A program made the position numbers and the translations under genes. This document shows positions 5,863 to 6,216 of a stretch of 6,216 nt of DNA, piece by piece (position 1 is the first letter of the stretch; every line of letters starts with the position of its first letter). The notes beneath the pieces are model-generated. The model saw nothing but the letters and a program-made list of their open reading frames with translations, was not told the origin of the DNA and made no database searches. The stretch is from Acidobacteriota bacterium (lineage in GTDB: Bacteria; Acidobacteriota; Polarisedimenticolia; J045): positions 1 through 6,216 of the forward strand of contig JAMOQA010000547.1 in assembly GCA_027064265.1 (NCBI GenBank), in the 5' to 3' direction.

Positions 5863-5897
5863 TTCACGCCGTGAATGAAAGTCATTCATGGCGTGAA
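5863..5897. promoter_or_regulatory. 35-base dyad of two tandem 13-base palindromes, probable operator
   Basis: TTCACGCCGTGAATGA (5863-5878) and TCATTCATGGCGTGAA (5882-5897) are inverted repeats matching at 15 of 16 positions around a 3-base spacer. Inside this, TTCACGCCGTGAA (5863-5875) and TTCATGGCGTGAA (5885-5897) are each palindromic, the first perfectly, with centres 22 bp apart, about two helical turns. The central TGAATGA/TCATTCA arrangement recalls sites bound by some TetR-family repressors such as Bacillus FadR. It lies 55 bases upstream of the queC ATG and about 60 bases after the receiver stop. No T tract follows on either strand, so an operator fits better than a terminator. Confidence 0.55.
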
Positions 5898-5911
5898 CAG
5901 GCAGCCGGGAA

Positions 5912-5937
5912 GGCCGGGGGACCGCCCGGGCCCGGCC
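5912..5937 (-). terminator. Weak GC hairpin after the receiver-domain gene
   Basis: On the - strand GGCCGGG (5937-5931) pairs with CCCGGCC (5918-5912) around a 12-base loop, starting 19 bases after the receiver stop codon. Only TT follows, so as an intrinsic terminator it is poor. The whole stretch 5899-5956 is nearly pure G and C and many foldings are possible. Confidence 0.25.
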
Positions 5938-5956
5938 GGGAGCGGGGGCGGGCGGG

Positions 5957-6216
5957 TCAGGCGCGGGAGGTCGCGGGAAGGTGCGCCCGGATCGCGGCGA
6001 GGAGCTTCTCCGGCGCGACCGGCTTGGTGACCACGTCGTCGCAGCCGGCGGTGAGGCAGCGCTGCCGGTCCTCCTCGAAGGCGTGGGCGGTGAGGGCGAG
6101 GACCGGCAGCCCGGAAAGGCGGGGATGGCGGCGGATCCGCTCGGTCGCCTCGAGGCCGTCCATGCCGGGCATCGAGATGTCCATCAGGACCAGGTCGACC
6201 GGGTGGTTCTCGAGGG
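5957..6216 (-). CDS. C-terminal receiver domain of a response regulator or hybrid histidine kinase (5' end outside window)
   Basis: The frame stays open to the window edge; about 86 residues are visible before TGA at 5957-5959. The ATG at 6182-6184 is internal, because the preceding codons (LENHPVDLVL) belong to the receiver fold. The sequence LVLMDISMPGMDGLEA holds the phospho-accepting aspartate (codon 6179-6181). LALTAHA carries the switch Thr, and VVTKPV carries the conserved Lys. The domain ends with LLAAIRAHLP and a few residues more, so no output domain follows. It is therefore either a stand-alone CheY-like regulator or the C-terminal receiver of a hybrid sensor kinase. The MDISMPGMDGLEAT and ALTAHA wording is common in hybrid kinases. 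Its link to the MCP or to queC is unknown. Phosphorylation would occur in the cytoplasm. Confidence 0.9.
   Translation of the reverse strand, partial: LENHPVDLVLMDISMPGMDGLEATERIRRHPRLSGLPVLALTAHAFEEDRQRCLTAGCDDVVTKPVAPEKLLAAIRAHLPATSRA

Noticed and set aside
5863..5897. The dyad as a rho-independent terminator of the receiver gene.
   Set aside because: No T-run follows on either strand, and the internal double-palindrome symmetry is better explained by protein binding.
6182..6184. ATG at 6184 as the start of a small 75-residue protein.
   Set aside because: The codon is the Met just before the phospho-accepting Asp of a receiver domain; the fold needs the upstream half, and the frame is open to the window edge.

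Overview
The window is very GC-rich (roughly 70% by eye). It carries five protein-coding genes, two of them cut by the window edges. The left two thirds reads on the + strand: a class V aminotransferase-fold PLP enzyme (start outside the window), a secreted five-heme c-type cytochrome, and a methyl-accepting chemotaxis protein (MCP). The right third reads on the - strand: a C-terminal response-regulator receiver domain (start outside the window), then queC for 7-deazaguanine synthesis. The mcp and queC genes converge with only 27 bases between their stop codons.

The high GC, a periplasmic multiheme cytochrome, an MCP of the type with tandem HAMP domains and an 'LAMRSAEAA' signalling tip, and a two-component receiver suggest a motile, respiring Gram-negative bacterium. 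A former deltaproteobacterial phylum or Acidobacteriota would fit. This is an inference from gene style, and no marker gene fixes the taxon. There is no sign of mobile elements, CRISPR arrays, tRNA or rRNA.

Region by region: 2-1621 is the PLP enzyme. 1622-1727 is a short spacer with an AT-rich promoter-like and operator-like island and a good ribosome binding site. 1728-3110 is the cytochrome, followed by a GC hairpin terminator. 3111-3432 is a 322-base gap before the MCP that is far from empty: it holds an AT-rich inverted repeat, then three perfectly paired nested helices (10, 9 and 7 bp), a mutually exclusive alternative hairpin, and a GAAA-capped hairpin that covers the MCP ribosome binding site. 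It looks like a cis-regulatory RNA leader and matches no riboswitch class I can recall. 3433-5070 is the MCP, with apparently four consecutive HAMP units and a very small periplasmic loop. 5098-5808 is queC. 5809-5956 contains a 35-base dyad made of two copies of a 13-base palindrome. 5957-6216 is the receiver domain.

The genes do not form one obvious pathway. The cytochrome, the chemoreceptor and the receiver domain fit an energy-taxis and respiration lifestyle. The PLP enzyme and queC are metabolic neighbours with no visible link. The most interesting material is the non-coding DNA: the structured mcp leader and the double palindrome upstream of queC.
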